64,000 bases of DNA from Dallia pectoralis (taxonomy: Eukaryota > Chordata > Actinopteri > Esociformes > Umbridae), in contig CM055744.1 in the NCBI GenBank assembly GCA_029465975.1, positions 2,555,552-2,619,551 of the forward strand, written 5' to 3'. Made by a program: the position numbers and the translations under genes. This document shows positions 1 through 38,089 of this stretch, in pieces. Under the pieces are notes generated by a model. It searched no databases, was not told the origin of the DNA, and saw only the letters and a list, made by a program, of their open reading frames with translations. The first letter of the stretch is position 1. The number at the start of each line of letters is the position of its first letter.

Positions 1-364
1 GATGGGTTATCATGTAGCATACCCTCACTGTTGTGACGGATGGGTTAGCATGTAGCATACCCTCACTGTTGTGACGGATGGGTTATCATGTAGCATACCC
101 TGACTGTTGTGACGGATGGGTTATCATGTAGCATACCCTGACTGTTGTGACGGATGGGTTAGCATGTAGCATACCCTGACTGTTGTGACGGATGGGTTAG
201 CATGTAGCATACCCTCACTGTTGTGACGGATGGGTTAGCATGTAGCATACCCTCACTGTTGTGACGGATGGGTTAGCATGTAGCATACCCTCACTGTTGT
301 GACGGATGGGTTAGCATGTAGCATACCCTCACTGTTGTGACGGATGGGTTAGCATGTAGCATGA
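1..364. repeat. 38-bp minisatellite in srgap2 intron
   Basis: About nine and a half head-to-tail copies of a 38-base unit beginning gatgggtta and ending gttgtgacg. Copies differ at a few sites (ttatc/ttagc, cctcac/cctgac). The array runs off the left edge of the window, so its true length is unknown. It lies in the intron before the srgap2 exon at 572. The remaining 365-571 is unique intron ending in a pyrimidine-rich acceptor tract. Confidence 0.95.
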
Positions 365-571
365 ACTATTAAAGTGTGTGGCACACTCTTAGTCTGGTCA
401 ATGATGGGTTAGGTTAACACATAGGATTTCTGAATGGACATTTTGTAACCACTCTTTTGACCCCCAAGAGCCATCTCTCTGCTGAATGAATAACCTACCT
501 GTATCTCTGCCTCTCTCACGCTCTTCCTCTTGTCTCCCACCATTTCTCGCTCCCTCCTCTTCCTTGGTCAG

Positions 572-29209
<28,638 letters not shown>

Positions 29210-29249
29210 GGGTTGTCACACACATAGCCCCCCCCCACACACACACACA

Positions 29250-29290
<41 letters not shown>

Positions 29291-30691
29291 CCTCTGCCTC
29301 CACCTCCCCTTTTACCAGTAACTGTCATGTAGAACTACACCAATTCTGCCCCCTTCTGGGCGTTTCAGTCATTACACTCACACACAGAAAATCCAGAAGG
29401 ATCCAAAAGTATGATTATTAAGACCTGATGTGTTCATACTGGTGTGTGTGTGTCGGGGTGGCATACCTTATACTTGAGTGGGAGCACTGTTGCACTGTTC
29501 AATTCTGAACAGATGGGGCAGATGTTCACCTGGCTGTCAACCTGGCTGGTCATCTTACTGTCAACCTGGCTGTTCACCTGGATGTCCACCTGGCTGTTCT
29601 CCTGGATGTCCACCTGGCTGTTCATCTGGCTGTTCTCCTGGCTGTTTTCCTGGCTGGTCACCTGGCTGTTTTCCTGGCTGTTAACCTGGATGTCCACCTG
29701 GATGTGGGTGTCTCTGTGTGTGCGTTTTAGAACACTAACTAACTCATAAGAAACTCAGTGTCACTCTGAGGTCACCTTTGTTCTGGCTACATGTTCACTG
29801 CTGCTTCCAGACTGTTTCAGACAGCCTGGTCAGAGACAGTTCATTGGACTGATGAGGATCTGATTGATCCAACCCCTCCAGGGGAACGGTGGTATGGAGT
29901 TCCTGTTTCTCTCGGCGGAGGAGAGGACTAGGTTTCACCTCTGACCTCCTGCGCCCAGGCCAGCAGAGCATTGTGGTGATTCTTTCTAACCAGCAGAGCG
30001 TTATGTTAGACTATTTTCTACTGTATTCTATTCAACTTTATTCTATACATCAGGGCAAATCAGTTAACGTCCCTCCGGGGTCAAAGTCACGTTACTTTTT
30101 ATTCTACTTGAAAGGATGATTTACTAATAATTGATTGGCCATTTGCTTTTGCCACTAGTTGTGAATAAGTCTGGTGGTGATGTGGTCCTGCCGGGCTGTA
30201 GTTGAATCGCCCAGCACTACACTCAGTGCTTTCTGACAGCACCCCCTGCTGGCGTGCTAGTGCACAGCTCGGTTGAGTTAAATTAGCAACGTTTCTTCAG
30301 CAATAAGAGTTCTTGTCGGACTCACAGACTGAGCAGCATGCCACGCCTCCCTTACAATCCCAGCACAACCCTGTTAGACGAATAGAAAACACACACACAT
30401 TATATGCACGCGTGTGACATGTGTGTGTTCTGTGGCACCTAAATGCCTTTCAGGTTCTCCTCGCATGCTGGGGCCTCAGTAGTTGCAGTGTTGGCTGACT
30501 GACTGACTGACTGACTGGTTGAATGAACGACTGACTGACTGACTGCATCAATCTACAATACTGTCTAACACACGTCTTTGACCAGCAACATGACAATATT
30601 AACACTTATAAAATCAGCAAAAAAATGTATTTTCTGTGTCTGTTTACTGACTATGTTGATAACTGGAAAAGTGCTGATGAGACTTAGTGGG

Positions 30692-30912
30692 AGGGTTAGA
30701 GGGTTAGGGTTAAAGGGGAAGGGTTAAAGGGGAAGGGTTAGAGGGGAAGGGTTTGGGTTAGAGGGGAAGGGTTTGGGTTAGAGGGGAAGGGTTTGGGTTA
30801 GAGGGGAAGGGTTAGGGTTAGAGGGGAAGGGTTAGGGTTAAAGGGGAAGGGTTAGGGTTAAAGGGGAAGGGTTAGGGTTAGAGGGGAAGGGTTAAAGGGG
30901 AAGGGTTAGGGG
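30692..30912 (+). repeat. G-rich ttagaggggaaggg array (G-quadruplex-prone)
   Basis: About 220 bases of runs of three or four G separated by tta, ttaga, aa or ttt, for example gaggggaagggtttgggtta. The G runs are on the sense strand of srgap2. An identical array lies in copy 1 at 24712-24932. Confidence 0.9.
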
Positions 30913-31138
30913 GGAAGAGCACATGCCACCTCTTCAGGTGCATTCAGAAAATGGCTGTAGGCATTAATTCCAATTTTTCGTTAACCCTTTGAATAGGTCA
31001 TACTGAACTGTAGCTATGTGTGTGTCTGTGTGTGTGTAATCAGTCATGGACCCTTCACAAATTCAACTGCTCATCATGAAGGGAACCAACAACTGGTGGC
31101 TCTCTGGAGGGAATTGGTGATCACTGGTATGGGGACAC

Positions 31139-31760
31139 ATACACGCACTGGCCCATTAGTTAGGAAGACCTTTACAACTGCTTGTTAACGCAAATATCTA
31201 ATCAGCCAATCACAAGGCAGCAACCCAATGCATTTAGACATGGTCAAGACGATCTGCTGAAGCTCAAACCAAGTATCAGAATAGGGAAGAAAGGCGATTA
31301 AAGGGACTTTAAACATCACATGGTTGTTGGTGCCAGACAGGCTGGTTTGAGTATTTCACAAAGTGCCACTTGGATTTTACCAGACAATTATCTCTAGGTT
31401 TACAGAGAATTGTTCAAAAAAAATAATATCCAGTTAGCGGCAGTTCTTGCTACGAAAATTAATTGTTAATGGCAAGAGGTCGGAGGAAAATAGCCAGACT
31501 GGTTTGAGCTGAAATAAATGTAACAGTAACTCAAATAACCACTTGTTACAACCATGGTATGCAGAAAAGCATCTGTGGACACATAACAAGTCAAACCTTA
31601 AAGCAGTTGAGCTACAGCAGCAGAAGACCACACCAGGTGCCACTGCTATCAGCTGAGAACAGGGAACTGAGGCTACAATTTGCAGATTGAAAAAACATGG
31701 GTTTTGGGTTCCAAATCAGTGTAACCAAGGTGTACCTAATTAAGTGGCCAGTGAGTGTAT
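31139..31760 (+). mobile_element. internally deleted Tc1-like transposon, copy 2
   Basis: Same element as 25159-25782, with inverted ends and a fragment of the transposase DNA-binding region but no DDE domain. It shares every lesion with copy 1, so it is one insertion seen twice. Confidence 0.7.
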
Positions 31761-32566
31761 AATGACTCACATATTGGTAACTCTTTAACATCCTGTCTTG
31801 AGATCTGGATCTTTAATGTCAGGGCTGAGAGTCCTTGTATGGGAGACATGCAGAGCAAGTTCTTAACACACATACACACTCTGTGTTTCTCCTAGAATTC
31901 TCCAACTGACACTTGACTTCCTCACATCCCTCACAGGTTCCCTCACCACCACAGGTCTATCATTGTGTTATTCCATTCCCAATGCTCTTCAACAGGCGGT
32001 TGAAGTCTAATGGTAATCTTTTAATCTTTGTCTATTTTAACATGTATTTTGTATTGTATTACCTCATCTTGGCAACTGGAGGGATTGTGTGTGTGTGTGT
32101 GTTTGAAGTGGTTGGGTGAATAGGCATTGACTCATTATATGACTGTAAACTCATAGATGATGCTATGAGATTTGTGTCTTCGAGTCCCCCTGGCTGATCT
32201 TGTAGGATCTTTAGGGACCTCATTCTCCACACCATAATATCGGTTGTGCTCATATGAATCATCATTGCACTTGAATTGACATTGGTGTACTCGTAGACTG
32301 ATTGAGGATGACTTCTTCTATGATTCGCAATTGTTATTAAACACTCATTTCTTGTCCATTTGAAAACTCAAGACATAAAAAAAGATATTTATAGTTGTCT
32401 CTGTATTACTGGAGAATCCTGTGTTAAGATGTACTTTGTATATACAATGTTGTACATTACAGAGGTACACTCTTTTTTTTGGAACAATATTGTACAGTAA
32501 CAGCAATAGTAGTTTAATCAAATAGGCCTTATATAATTCTGTGTAGTTCTTGTAGTAGACTTTTTT

Positions 32567-32572
32567 AATAAA
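32567..32572 (+). terminator. candidate poly(A) signal AATAAA for srgap2
   Basis: AATAAA in an AT-rich setting followed by a T/G-containing stretch, 3.36 kb after the stop codon. Other weaker signals exist upstream, so the choice is tentative. Confidence 0.35.
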
Positions 32573-32941
32573 CATTGCTTGCCATAAATATCTCTGTGTT
32601 GTAATCAAATGATTAGATGTGAAACAATCACTCATGCTGCAACTAAGGTAAACAACACCTTAAGTTATTTAAGTTTCAAAAACTTAGAATTACTTTTGTC
32701 GTGGTGCAAATGTTTTTTTTCGAACTTTTCAAATTTCAAAGTTAGTTACTAGATTGCAGGTAATTAAAAATGTGCGAATCATTTCTTACAGGTTTACGGG
32801 CCACATTTCCTTCATTTGACAGTCGAGGTTATTACAGACACACACTTTGTTTCACTCGAAACTGAATTCAGGCTTTTAACCGACGGATAGTGAACATCTC
32901 CGGTTACGTATGTAACCTTAGTTCCCTGAGGGGAACGAGAC

Positions 32942-33091
32942 GCTGCGTGAAAACGCTATGGGAACGCTCTGCGTGAGTGCGTCATGAAGCACATGTGTAA
33001 TCAGTCCAATGGCGTGACGGAACGTCACAGACGGGTGACGTCGCGACCAGGAAGTCATAAAAGCACCCCTAATTACCGGCACCTTCAGTTT
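32942..33091. repeat. DIRS inverted terminal repeat (element 3' side)
   Basis: 150 bases from gctgcgtgaaaacgctatgg to ggcaccttcagttt. Its reverse complement is found at 37915-38064 with a single difference that I can see (gaagtcat versus gaggtcat). Confidence 0.93.
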
Positions 33092-33143
33092 CTGATGGGC
33101 TGAAGCAAGTGCCAAGGGCATGCTGGGAGTATGGCACAGACAC

Positions 33144-33241
33144 GCAGCGTCTCGTTCCCCCCAGGGAACTAAGGTTACATAGCTAACTGGAGACGTTCCC
33201 TATCAGGGAACTTTGAGCTGGTTGAAAACGCTATGGGAACG
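33144..33241. repeat. DIRS internal complementary region
   Basis: Bases 33144-33194 are the reverse complement of the extreme left end (32886-32946), with a few mismatches. Bases 33195-33241 are the reverse complement of the extreme right end (about 38042-38088). The two parts join as the ends would in a circle, which is the template arrangement proposed for DIRS circle formation. Confidence 0.85.
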
Positions 33242-33285
33242 CCACTACCCACTTCGCCATACAAGCAAGTGTCCGCCATGTGAAG

Positions 33286-35412
33286 TCAGAGCGCACATTC
33301 GGACGAAAGCACCTGCGCTCCTGGCGTGGAGCTAAAGTCAAGCTGGTAAAATCTCACGAACGTGTGCGGTGAGGACCAGCCTGCCGCAACACAGACGTCA
33401 TGTAGAGAAACCTTACCTGACAAAAGGGCTTTTGAAGCCGCCATACTCCTGGTCGAGTGGGCTCGAACAGCCAAGGGTGAAGGCTGACAAGCCGACTCGT
33501 AAGCAAGTGAGATGGCCTCAACCACCCACTTGCTCATCCTCTGCTTAGACACAGGACCCCCTCTCTTGGGTGGTCCAAAGCACACGAACAATTGTTCGGA
33601 CAGCCTCCACAGGGCAGTTCTGTGGACGTAGGCGTCTAAGGCCCTCACCGGGCAGAGGAGGTTATGCTTCTTCTGGTCCGACGTCAAAAAAGGAGGAGGG
33701 CAGAAGGCTTGCAGCACAATAAGCCCAATGATGTTAGTTGGGACCTTGGGGACATACCTGGGTGAAGGTAGTAGAAACGCCTTGACCATCCCGGGTGAGA
33801 ATTCCAAGCAAGAGGGCGCCACCGACAGAGCTTGCATATCACCAATCCTCTTCAGAGAAGAGATGGCAAGTAAGAAGATCGTCTTGAGGGTCACGAACTT
33901 GTCAGGGACCTCCTCGATGGGCTCGAACGGAGCACGGGAGAGGCCTTCTAGTACAATGGCCAGGTCCCAGGATGGCACCCTCATGCCGGCTGCTGGCCTC
34001 AGCCTCCGGGTGCCACGAAGGAAGCGTGATACCAGTGGGTGTCTCCCCAGAGAAACTCCATTTAGAGGGACATGGCATGCGGACAAAGCCGCCACGTACA
34101 CCTTCAGTGTGGACGGGGATAGACCTGTAGAGAAGCGTTGCTGCAGGAACTCCAGCACTGCAAACACTGAGCAGTTAACAGGGTCTACCTGCCGTTCTCT
34201 GCACCAAGAGGTGAACAGTTTCCATCTGGCGGCATACGCCTTCCTTGTGGCTGGAGCTCTGAAGTGAAGGATGGTCTCAACGACCTCAGTCGAGAGACCT
34301 GAATCTAAGAGGCGGGCCCCCTCAGAGGCCAGGCCCATAGTTTCCACAGCTCCGGGCGGGGGTGAAGGATGACCCCCATGCGCCTGGGAAAGCAGGTCCC
34401 TCCTGATCGGAATCTCCAGAGGAGAGCCGACGAGGAGAGATATTAGGTCCGCAAACCATACTCGGGCCGGCCAGTACGGTGCTACGAGCAGTAGACTGAC
34501 CCGCTCCTGACGGACCCTCTCCAGAACTCCTGGGAGCAGAGCAACCGGGGGGAAAGCGTACAGGCGTGACCTCGGCCATGCCTGCACCATGGCCGAGGCT
34601 GGATGAGTCAGCGAAAACCACAGAGGACAGTGTGACGTCTCTCTGGACGCAAACAGGTCCACTTCGGCCCGACCGAAGTGCGACCAAAGGAGCTCCACCA
34701 CCTCGGGATGGAGTCTCCACTCCCCGGGCCTCGGCCCCTGCCTCGACAGGGTGTCTGCCCCCTGATTTAGGTACCCCGGGATAAAAATGGCCCTTAAAGA
34801 AAGGAGCTTCCCGTGGGACCCCCCTAGTGGTTGATGTAAAAAACCATCGATGTGTTGTCCGACCGGACAAGAACATGATGACCCCTTAGGTCTGGGAGGA
34901 AGTGCTTCAGAGCCTGGTAAACTGCCAGCATCTCTAGCCAATTTATGTGCCATGATAGCTGACGGCCCCAGCCGGAGCCCTTGAGCTTGGCGACCACTCA
35001 TGATCGCCCCCCAGCCGGTGAGGGACGCATCCGTCGTTAGTGTAACACGACGACACGGAGCTCCCAACACGGGACCCTGGGTTAGGAACCAAGGCTTCCT
35101 CCACATGACCAGCGTGCGGAGACAACGCCGCGTAACTGTGATCATGCGGAACTGGTTTCCCCTCGGGGAGAACCCCTTGGTTCTGAGCCACCACTGTAAC
35201 GGTCTCATGTACAGTAGGCCGCAAGGTATAACGTTGGACGCTGCTGCCAGCAGACACAACAGTCTCTGAAACTGTTTCACAGTGAGTGACTGGCCTAGCC
35301 TCACCTGCTCGACGGCTGCAAGGATCAACGCCACACGTGCAGGAGACAAATGTGCCCGCATCGAATCCCAGACTACGCCCAGGAAAGTGGTCACCTGTAC
35401 CGGCGACAGCAT
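33286..35412 (-). CDS. DIRS RNase H / methylase-like / tyrosine recombinase frame
   Basis: 708 codons. The start (MLSPVQVTTFLGVVWDS) is the linker after reverse transcriptase. TLTTDASLTGWGA near residue 125 is the first RNase H motif. EVDLFASRETSHCPLWFSLT with LLLVAPYWPARVWFADL is the methylase-like segment typical of vertebrate DIRS elements. The last 250 residues are a tyrosine recombinase with KRIGD, HSTR (about 652-655), a W in AAGW and the nucleophile Y in VRFYQLD (about 689). The RNase H middle is read in a shifted frame between about 34840 and 34960: the neighbouring frame shows DNTSMVFYINH followed by a stop. The cut from the RT frame is caused by a small duplication near 35420-35450. 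Confidence 0.85.
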   Translation of the reverse strand: MLSPVQVTTFLGVVWDSMRAHLSPARVALILAAVEQVRLGQSLTVKQFQRLLCLLAAASNVIPCGLLYMRPLQWWLRTKGFSPRGNQFRMITVTRRCLRTLVMWRKPWFLTQGPVLGAPCRRVTLTTDASLTGWGAIMSGRQAQGLRLGPSAIMAHKLARDAGSLPGSEALPPRPKGSSCSCPVGQHIDGFLHQPLGGSHGKLLSLRAIFIPGYLNQGADTLSRQGPRPGEWRLHPEVVELLWSHFGRAEVDLFASRETSHCPLWFSLTHPASAMVQAWPRSRLYAFPPVALLPGVLERVRQERVSLLLVAPYWPARVWFADLISLLVGSPLEIPIRRDLLSQAHGGHPSPPPGAVETMGLASEGARLLDSGLSTEVVETILHFRAPATRKAYAARWKLFTSWCRERQVDPVNCSVFAVLEFLQQRFSTGLSPSTLKVYVAALSACHVPLNGVSLGRHPLVSRFLRGTRRLRPAAGMRVPSWDLAIVLEGLSRAPFEPIEEVPDKFVTLKTIFLLAISSLKRIGDMQALSVAPSCLEFSPGMVKAFLLPSPRYVPKVPTNIIGLIVLQAFCPPPFLTSDQKKHNLLCPVRALDAYVHRTALWRLSEQLFVCFGPPKRGGPVSKQRMSKWVVEAISLAYESACQPSPLAVRAHSTRSMAASKALLSGKVSLHDVCVAAGWSSPHTFVRFYQLDFSSTPGAQVLSSECAL

Positions 35413-36481
35413 TGAGCCTCAACCCCAGCATTTTTCCAGCATTGAGCCTCAACCCCAGTTTGTTGATGTGAGCCAGAACGACATCTCGATGCCGAACCGC
35501 TAGATGCTCCGACGGAGCCAGAATCAACCAATCGTCGATGTAATTGAGGATGCGTATGCCCTGGAGGCGCAACGGCGCCAGGGCAGCGTCTATACATCTC
35601 GTGAACGTACGGGGAGAGAGTGCTAGGCCAAACGGAAGAACCCGATACTGGTACGCTTCGCCCCCAAAAGCGAACCTCGGGAACTTCCTGTGTTGTGGAA
35701 GGATGGAGATGTGGAAATAGGCGTCCTTCAGATCTATCGTGACAAACCAGTCCTCGGACCTGATCTGTGATACGATCTGTTTGAGAGTGAGCATTTTGAA
35801 GCTGAGTCTCCCGACCGTCTGATTCAACAGACGTAGGTCTAAAATAGGACGCAACCCCCCATCCTTCTTGGGAACAACGAAGTACCGGCTGTGCCAGCCC
35901 GACTCCCTGCTGAGAGGAAGAACTAGTTCTATAGCCCCTTTTAGCAGGAGAGTCTGTACCTCCTGCTCCAATACCAGAGCCTGCTCTGGGCCTACCACTG
36001 TGGGCAGGACCCCATTGAAACGAGGCGGATGCGTCCTGAATTGGATGGCATACCTGCTCTCGATTATCCGCAGGACCCACTGAGATACATTCAGCAGGGT
36101 CTTCCACTCTGCCAGAAAATCTACTAGGGGCACCAGCCTCTCGAGGCTGGCCTCTGGAATAACAGGTACTGCAGACAGGCACTGTAACAGCACACTGGCA
36201 GGGAACAACTGGTTCGACAGTTCTGGGCCCCTCCTCGGAGGAGGCGAGCGCCCCTCAGGAAAATGCTCGCCTAGGCCACCCAGCTGAGGGCACCAGGAGA
36301 AGCTCACTACTCCCCTGGTGGGGACCACCCCCAGCAGTTCGACCCCCCTGTCAGGGTCTCTTAGACAAAGCCTTCTTGGGCGTAGCGACAGGCCTCGGAA
36401 CTGTCCTACCCCTCGAAGGCCCTGCCTGTGAGCGTCGCCTCCCGGCCCACTCATCGTGTGGGGGCGCCCGAGTAGCGACAC
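34943..36481 (-). CDS. DIRS reverse transcriptase frame
   Basis: 512 codons. RT motifs in order: WHSRYFVVPKKDGGLRPILD (about 196-215), FVTIDLKDAYFHI (about 246-258), YRVLPFGLALSPRTF (about 279-293) and NYIDDWLIL (YIDD about 314-317, the polymerase metal site). After residue 340 the phrase LGLRLNA appears twice. This marks a duplication of about 29 bases that shifts the frame, so the last 160 residues are out-of-frame reading. The frame overlaps the end of the gag frame. Confidence 0.88.
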   Translation of the reverse strand: MSLLGRPHTMSGPGGDAHRQGLRGVGQFRGLSLRPRRLCLRDPDRGVELLGVVPTRGVVSFSWCPQLGGLGEHFPEGRSPPPRRGPELSNQLFPASVLLQCLSAVPVIPEASLERLVPLVDFLAEWKTLLNVSQWVLRIIESRYAIQFRTHPPRFNGVLPTVVGPEQALVLEQEVQTLLLKGAIELVLPLSRESGWHSRYFVVPKKDGGLRPILDLRLLNQTVGRLSFKMLTLKQIVSQIRSEDWFVTIDLKDAYFHISILPQHRKFPRFAFGGEAYQYRVLPFGLALSPRTFTRCIDAALAPLRLQGIRILNYIDDWLILAPSEHLAVRHRDVVLAHINKLGLRLNAGKMLGLRLNAVAGTGDHFPGRSLGFDAGTFVSCTCGVDPCSRRAGEARPVTHCETVSETVVSAGSSVQRYTLRPTVHETVTVVAQNQGVLPEGKPVPHDHSYAALSPHAGHVEEALVPNPGSRVGSSVSSCYTNDGCVPHRLGGDHEWSPSSRAPAGAVSYHGT

Positions 36482-37238
36482 TCACTCTCTGCTGCACCCG
36501 GTGTGCCGTGCTCGGCGCCGGGCGGTGCTGCCCCCGTCCGAAAGCCCCTGCGACGCGGCTACGACGGGGGAGAAATTTCTGGAAGGCAGCCGCCTGCCTT
36601 CTTTCCTCCTGAAACCTCTTGACGACCGAGCCAATAGCAGGTCCAAAGAGGCCGTCGGGGGAAAGAGGCGCGTCCAGAAGGAAGGCTTTCTCCCTATCTC
36701 TCATATCAGAGAGGCTTAGCCAGAGATGCCTCTCCGTAGCCACCAAGGCTGCCATAGACCGGCCCACTGATTTGGCCATCTCCTTAGTGGCACGAAGTGA
36801 AAAATCTGCCGCCTGACGAAGTTCTCGAACATTGTCAGGACTTACAGTCTCCCCCTGAGCCCTGCCGCTAAGCAGCTCTGCCTGATATGCCTGTAGAATA
36901 GACATAGTATGCAGGCAGGAGGCTGCCTGACCCGCCGCCGAATAAGCTTTGCCCACCAGCGCTGAAGTAGTCTTCAACGCCTTGGAGGGCAATGCCGGTG
37001 TCCTCAGAGACGATGCCGCAGGAGATAAATGGCTAGCCAGTATCTCCTCCGCGACCGGCATCGGTCCGTACCCATGAACATTAGCCTCGGCAACATTGGA
37101 GTACATATTAGTCCGCGGATTAAACACCCGGGACGACACCGGCCTTTTCCAGGACCTCAACACTCTCAGCGTGGAGGTCCGGGAAGAAAGGCAAACACCG
37201 GCGAGGAGGTAAAGCACGGGAAGGCAAGAATTGTTCAT
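36351..37238 (-). CDS. DIRS gag-like frame, C-terminal part
   Basis: 295 codons rich in A, R and S, with a helical middle (SPDNVRELRQAADFSLRATK, EMAKSVGRSMAALVA) and a basic, arginine-rich end, as in structural proteins of DIRS elements. It overlaps 37120-37806 in another frame by about 120 bases. The two frames together look like one gag split by an indel near 37140. Confidence 0.65.
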   Translation of the reverse strand: MNNSCLPVLYLLAGVCLSSRTSTLRVLRSWKRPVSSRVFNPRTNMYSNVAEANVHGYGPMPVAEEILASHLSPAASSLRTPALPSKALKTTSALVGKAYSAAGQAASCLHTMSILQAYQAELLSGRAQGETVSPDNVRELRQAADFSLRATKEMAKSVGRSMAALVATERHLWLSLSDMRDREKAFLLDAPLSPDGLFGPAIGSVVKRFQEERRQAAAFQKFLPRRSRVAGAFGRGQHRPAPSTAHRVQQRVSVATRAPPHDEWAGRRRSQAGPSRGRTVPRPVATPKKALSKRP

Positions 37239-37806
37239 TCAACTTACTGGTTGAAGCAGACTCCTGCCTGTCAGCCGGCCACTCGATCTTGAGCTTTCCC
37301 ACAGCTCGGGTGAGTACCTCCAGCAGCTCCTCGTTCGCGGGTGACTGAACCAACAATTCAGCCTCCGCCTCGAGGTTTTCAACCTCCATTTCCTCAGAAC
37401 TGGACGGCTGAGAAAAGGGTGCCTCGTCCAGGGCGGAAGAAATCTGCGCGGGTGCTTCCGAACCCCGAGCTGAGGCACTGGCTCTAGTAGACAAGGACCG
37501 AGAAATCGCAGAAGCCGTCTCGGAACCGCATGCTAGATCTGCTTGCGAACCCCACGACGCCGGTCGGCGCCGTGCCGTACCTGAGCCGCGGGGAACTCGA
37601 ACCAAGCCGCTTTCCTGAAAAAGCGCCAGGCGAGAGCGAAGTGTACGGATGGCGAGACGGTCGCAATGCTTACAGCTAGCCTCTTCCAAGGCTAACTGAG
37701 CATGCTCCTCTCCCAAACAACCTACGCACAGAACATGTGTGTCCCGGCCCGTGAGAAAGCGGTTGCAGGGAGAAGCACACTGTCTAAAACACCGCTCGTT
37801 TGCCAT
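37120..37806 (-). CDS. DIRS gag-like frame, N-terminal part
   Basis: 228 codons starting MANERCFRQCASPCNRFLTG. Cysteine/histidine pairs (CASPC, CVGCLGEEHAQ, CKHC) form a possible zinc-binding N-terminus. It starts about 110 bases inside the right inverted repeat, which carries a TATA-like tcataaaagc on the minus strand. The end reads off-frame after SVEVLEKAG. Confidence 0.7.
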   Translation of the reverse strand: MANERCFRQCASPCNRFLTGRDTHVLCVGCLGEEHAQLALEEASCKHCDRLAIRTLRSRLALFQESGLVRVPRGSGTARRRPASWGSQADLACGSETASAISRSLSTRASASARGSEAPAQISSALDEAPFSQPSSSEEMEVENLEAEAELLVQSPANEELLEVLTRAVGKLKIEWPADRQESASTSKLNEQFLPSRALPPRRCLPFFPDLHAESVEVLEKAGVVPGV

Positions 37807-37914
37807 AATCGCGGTGAACTCTTGTACATAAATGCAAAGAAAATTTCTGAATTAACAACGTAATAGCAGAAACCCGCGAGGACTGTCACAACATGCAATT
37901 GCTGAAGCAACAAA

Positions 37915-38064
37915 AAACTGAAGGTGCCGGTAATTAGGGGTGCTTTTATGACCTCCTGGTCGCGACGTCACCCGTCTGTGACGTTCCGTCACGCCATTGG
38001 ACTGATTACACATGTGCTTCATGACGCACTCACGCAGAGCGTTCCCATAGCGTTTTCACGCAGC
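37915..38064. repeat. DIRS inverted terminal repeat (element 5' side)
   Basis: Reverse complement of 32942-33091 over 150 bases. The outer extension tcaaagttccctgatagggaac (38065-38088) matches the internal complementary region instead of the other terminal repeat. Confidence 0.93.
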
Positions 38065-38089
38065 TCAAAGTTCCCTGATAGGGAACAAT

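Larger units (their letters stand above)
29210..32572 (+). other. srgap2 3' untranslated region (inferred extent)
   Basis: No convincing coding frame follows the stop. The region holds a CA tract (29236-29288), a 12-bp array with units like ctggctgttcac (29520-29700), a GACT tract (30495-30545), a G-rich array (30692-30912), a Tc1 remnant and a candidate poly(A) signal. How far the real transcript extends is an inference. Confidence 0.5.
32884..38089 (-). mobile_element. DIRS-type tyrosine-recombinase retrotransposon
   Basis: A 5.2-kb element reading on the minus strand: gag-like frames, reverse transcriptase, then RNase H / methylase-like / tyrosine recombinase. It has 150-base near-perfect inverted terminal repeats (32942-33091 and 37915-38064). 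Beside one of them is an internal complementary region (33144-33241) matching both outer ends. Those are the defining traits of DIRS elements, which integrate as circles by a recombinase and leave no target-site duplication. Outer ends are placed near gatagtgaac (32886) and gatagggaac (about 38088). Frame breaks in gag, RT/RNase H and RNase H mean this copy is not autonomous. Confidence 0.9.

Noticed and set aside
33728..34267. 179-codon plus-strand frame inside the DIRS element
   Set aside because: It lies opposite the recombinase frame, which has clear motifs; the plus-strand frame has none.
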